A stretch of DNA of 64,000 bases, from assembly GCF_005484585.1 (NCBI RefSeq), contig NZ_CP039435.1, forward strand, positions 1,550,001 through 1,614,000, in the 5' to 3' direction. The stretch comes from Brevundimonas sp. SGAir0440 (lineage in GTDB: Bacteria; Pseudomonadota; Alphaproteobacteria; Caulobacterales; Caulobacteraceae). The notes beneath the pieces were generated by a model. It saw only the letters and a list, made by a program, of their open reading frames with translations. It was not told the DNA's origin and ran no database searches. The position numbers and the translations under genes were made by a program. This document shows, one piece after another, positions 62,345-64,000 of the stretch (the first letter of the stretch is position 1; the number at the start of each line of letters is the position of its first letter).

Positions 62345-64000
62345 CGGGGTGCGAGGATGTCGGACAGGCGATCCGGCGCGCCCTCGATCCGTTCCAGCCG
62401 CGGGTAGCGCAGGCCGTCGTGATAGGCGAAGGCCACCGTGCGGAAGCGATCGCCGGATTTCAGCAACAGTTCGATCGGAGCGTCGGTCCCTTTCGCCGCC
62501 GTGACGGCGTCGCGCAACACCTCGGCCGAGCCGGCCTTGCCGTTGACGGCGACCAGGCTCCAGCCGGCGCCGAGGCCTTGCTCAAAGGCAGGGCCGCCCC
62601 AGCGGATGTTGGTCAGCTTGTCGCCCGACAGGGTGAAGCCCAGCGAATACTGGAAGTCGTTGGCCCAGCCGCTCTGGACCGACTTCTCCGCCGCCGACGG
62701 CGTGTCGGTGTAGGTCAGTCGCCAGCCGCCACGCTCGATCCCGGCCAGCGGCGCGCGGGCGTCGGGGCCGACGGCGTCGAGGCGGGTGCGCAGGAAGGCG
62801 GCCCAGTCGTGGGGATAGACCGCATTCAGGGCCGCGACGACATCTTCGAAGGTGTAGCCCTGCGGCGCCCATTCGCCGTCGTCGTGACCGAAGAAGCCTC
62901 TGGCGAAATCGTCCAGCGACTTGCGGCCGTTGGTGCCCTCGCGGATCAGGGTGTCGGCGTCCAGCCAAACCAGCAGGCTTTCGCGGTAGTAGTCGCCGGT
63001 GCCGCGCATCCATGAGGTGAACTGGCCCGGCACGCGATAGCCCAGCAGATTATGGTTGTTGGTGTCCTGCAAGGCGCGCCATTGGCGGCCCGGCTGGTTG
63101 TCATAGAAGGCGGCGACGCTGGCCAGGGTGGCCAGAGCCACGTCCTTGGAATGCAGGCCCGAACGGGCGGCCAGCACATCGCCCCAATATTCGGTCTGAC
63201 CCTCATAAACCCACAGCAGGGTGTTCTGGGTCGGGACGTTGTGGTTGGCGGTCAGCTCGTCCGCCGGACGCATGAACTTGCCGTTCCAGGAGTGGGTGTA
63301 TTCGTGCGGCAGCAGGCCCCGGTCGCCGGCGCTCTTGGTCCAGTTGGTGAAGAAGTCGGGCGCGCCGGTGTTCTCGGACGAGCGATGATGCTCCAGCCCG
63401 ATGCCGCCCATCTGATCGGTCAGGGCGAACAGGAATTCGTAGTTGTCGAAGTGGCGGGCGCCGAACAGGCGGTCGGCCTGCTGGACCATGTTCTCGAACA
63501 GTTTCAGCTGGTCGTCGGTGGCGGCCAGCCCCTTCGCCTCGTCGGCCAGGATGTTCAGGTGGACCCTTGATTCAGACGGGGCGCCGCTGGGGTCGATATC
63601 CACGCGGCGATAATGGGCGCCGGCGAAGATGGGGCTGTCGATCAGGGTGTAGAGGTCGGTCGGGGCGAAGGTCGCCACGTCGCCGTCCTGAGACGCCGTG
63701 GTCAGGGCGGTGCCGTATTTCCAGCCGGCGGGGAGGACCACCGACGGGGCGACCTGGATCTGGCGGCTGAAATAGCCGGCCGGATAGAGGATGGCCTTCT
63801 CCCACTGCAGATTGACCATGGCCGGGGTCATCAGCACGCGCCAGTTGGAGGCGTCGGGTTGGGTCAGTTGCTGGAACTGCACGTCAATGCTGGTCACGCC
63901 CGCCGGAATGTCGAGGTGGAAGGCGTAAGGGTCCAGTGTGTCGCGCAGCCACTCGATGCGCCGGCCGTCGGCGGTGACGGTCAGGCCAGCCAACAGCTGG
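62335..64000 (-). CDS. M61 family glycyl aminopeptidase-like protein (5' end outside window)
   Basis: About 555 residues of the C-terminal part are visible; the frame is open to the right edge, so the N-terminus is missing. The M61 gluzincin motif is HEYTHSWNGKFMRPADE, with the downstream zinc Glu expected in the VYEGQTEYWGDVLAARSGL segment. A PDZ-like domain is at the end (YSLGFTLSGDKLTNIRWGGP, AGWSLVAVNG). The family releases N-terminal Gly or Ala from peptides. A TTG at 63993 could be read as a start but lies in the middle of the conserved N-terminal domain. The stop codon is inside a 17-base tandem repeat. Confidence 0.9.
   Translation of the reverse strand, partial: QLLAGLTVTADGRRIEWLRDTLDPYAFHLDIPAGVTSIDVQFQQLTQPDASNWRVLMTPAMVNLQWEKAILYPAGYFSRQIQVAPSVVLPAGWKYGTALTTASQDGDVATFAPTDLYTLIDSPIFAGAHYRRVDIDPSGAPSESRVHLNILADEAKGLAATDDQLKLFENMVQQADRLFGARHFDNYEFLFALTDQMGGIGLEHHRSSENTGAPDFFTNWTKSAGDRGLLPHEYTHSWNGKFMRPADELTANHNVPTQNTLLWVYEGQTEYWGDVLAARSGLHSKDVALATLASVAAFYDNQPGRQWRALQDTNNHNLLGYRVPGQFTSWMRGTGDYYRESLLVWLDADTLIREGTNGRKSLDDFARGFFGHDDGEWAPQGYTFEDVVAALNAVYPHDWAAFLRTRLDAVGPDARAPLAGIERGGWRLTYTDTPSAAEKSVQSGWANDFQYSLGFTLSGDKLTNIRWGGPAFEQGLGAGWSLVAVNGKAGSAEVLRDAVTAAKGTDAPIELLLKSGDRFRTVAFAYHDGLRYPRLERIEGAPDRLSDILAPRRR

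Overview
The window is a GC-rich stretch of alphaproteobacterial chromosome. It most likely comes from the Caulobacteraceae, and Brevundimonas is my best guess. The reasons are a divK-pleD operon nearly identical in layout to Caulobacter, an HdaA-type DnaA regulator beside ppk, clpS-clpA next to a phasin gene, a TorF-type porin, the small DUF3126 and DUF2164 proteins, and many secreted hydrolases plus a TonB-dependent receptor. The genus is an inference from gene content; no rRNA gene is present.

Layout. (1) 1-2096: the right end of a mobile element. A large serine recombinase sits against the broken 5' end of a PA0069/SplB-type radical SAM gene, and the element runs off the left edge. (2) 2159-7819: a penicillin-binding D,D-carboxypeptidase with SPOR domain, a phasin with a PhaR-like operator, a small NTF2-like protein, and clpS-clpA. 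(3) 7819-13775: an acyltransferase and RidA pair, an unrecognised protein, a polysaccharide deacetylase, pncB and dinB. (4) 13882-15848: divK-pleD (cell-cycle and c-di-GMP control) and rpmG. (5) 15975-19967: a secreted protein and a DUF5990/Nudix/RNase R cluster on the minus strand. (6) 20086-22654: a cystathionine beta-synthase and gamma-lyase operon (reverse transsulfuration), followed by a TorF porin, a nitronate monooxygenase, queF, an EAL phosphodiesterase, membrane proteins, a nitroreductase, a Nudix hydrolase and cysE. (7) 29942-36796: a TonB receptor divergent from a DUF1624 membrane protein, two small DUF proteins, an ABC-F ATPase, ndk and a glycine-zipper lipoprotein. (8) 36888-50716: an M13 peptidase, then purN / S10 peptidase / purM / rnd / ppx-ppk-hdaA / YciI / aspS. 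(9) 50861-60321: a tiny lipoprotein, a CNNM/CorC protein, tRNA-Trp, secE-nusG, rplKA, a seven-kb-scale interruption of non-ribosomal genes, and rplJL. rpoBC does not follow in the window. (10) 60445-64000: an esterase, a DJ-1/PfpI protein and the C-terminal part of an M61 peptidase.

Most of the window is core genome. Cell-cycle and second-messenger functions are concentrated here (ClpS/ClpA, DivK, PleD, EAL protein, HdaA), as are sulfur amino-acid genes (CBS, CGL, CysE). The accessory or unusual material is the recombinase element at the left end, the S10 peptidase between purN and purM, the block of genes between rplA and rplJ, and several families of palindromic intergenic repeats. I found no CRISPR array, no IS transposase and no clear defence system. 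The best candidates for follow-up are the recombinase insertion inside the radical SAM cluster motif, the divergent HxlR/NAD(P)-reductase pair with a perfect palindromic operator, and the DUF2059 paralogues that bracket the ribosomal-cluster insertion.
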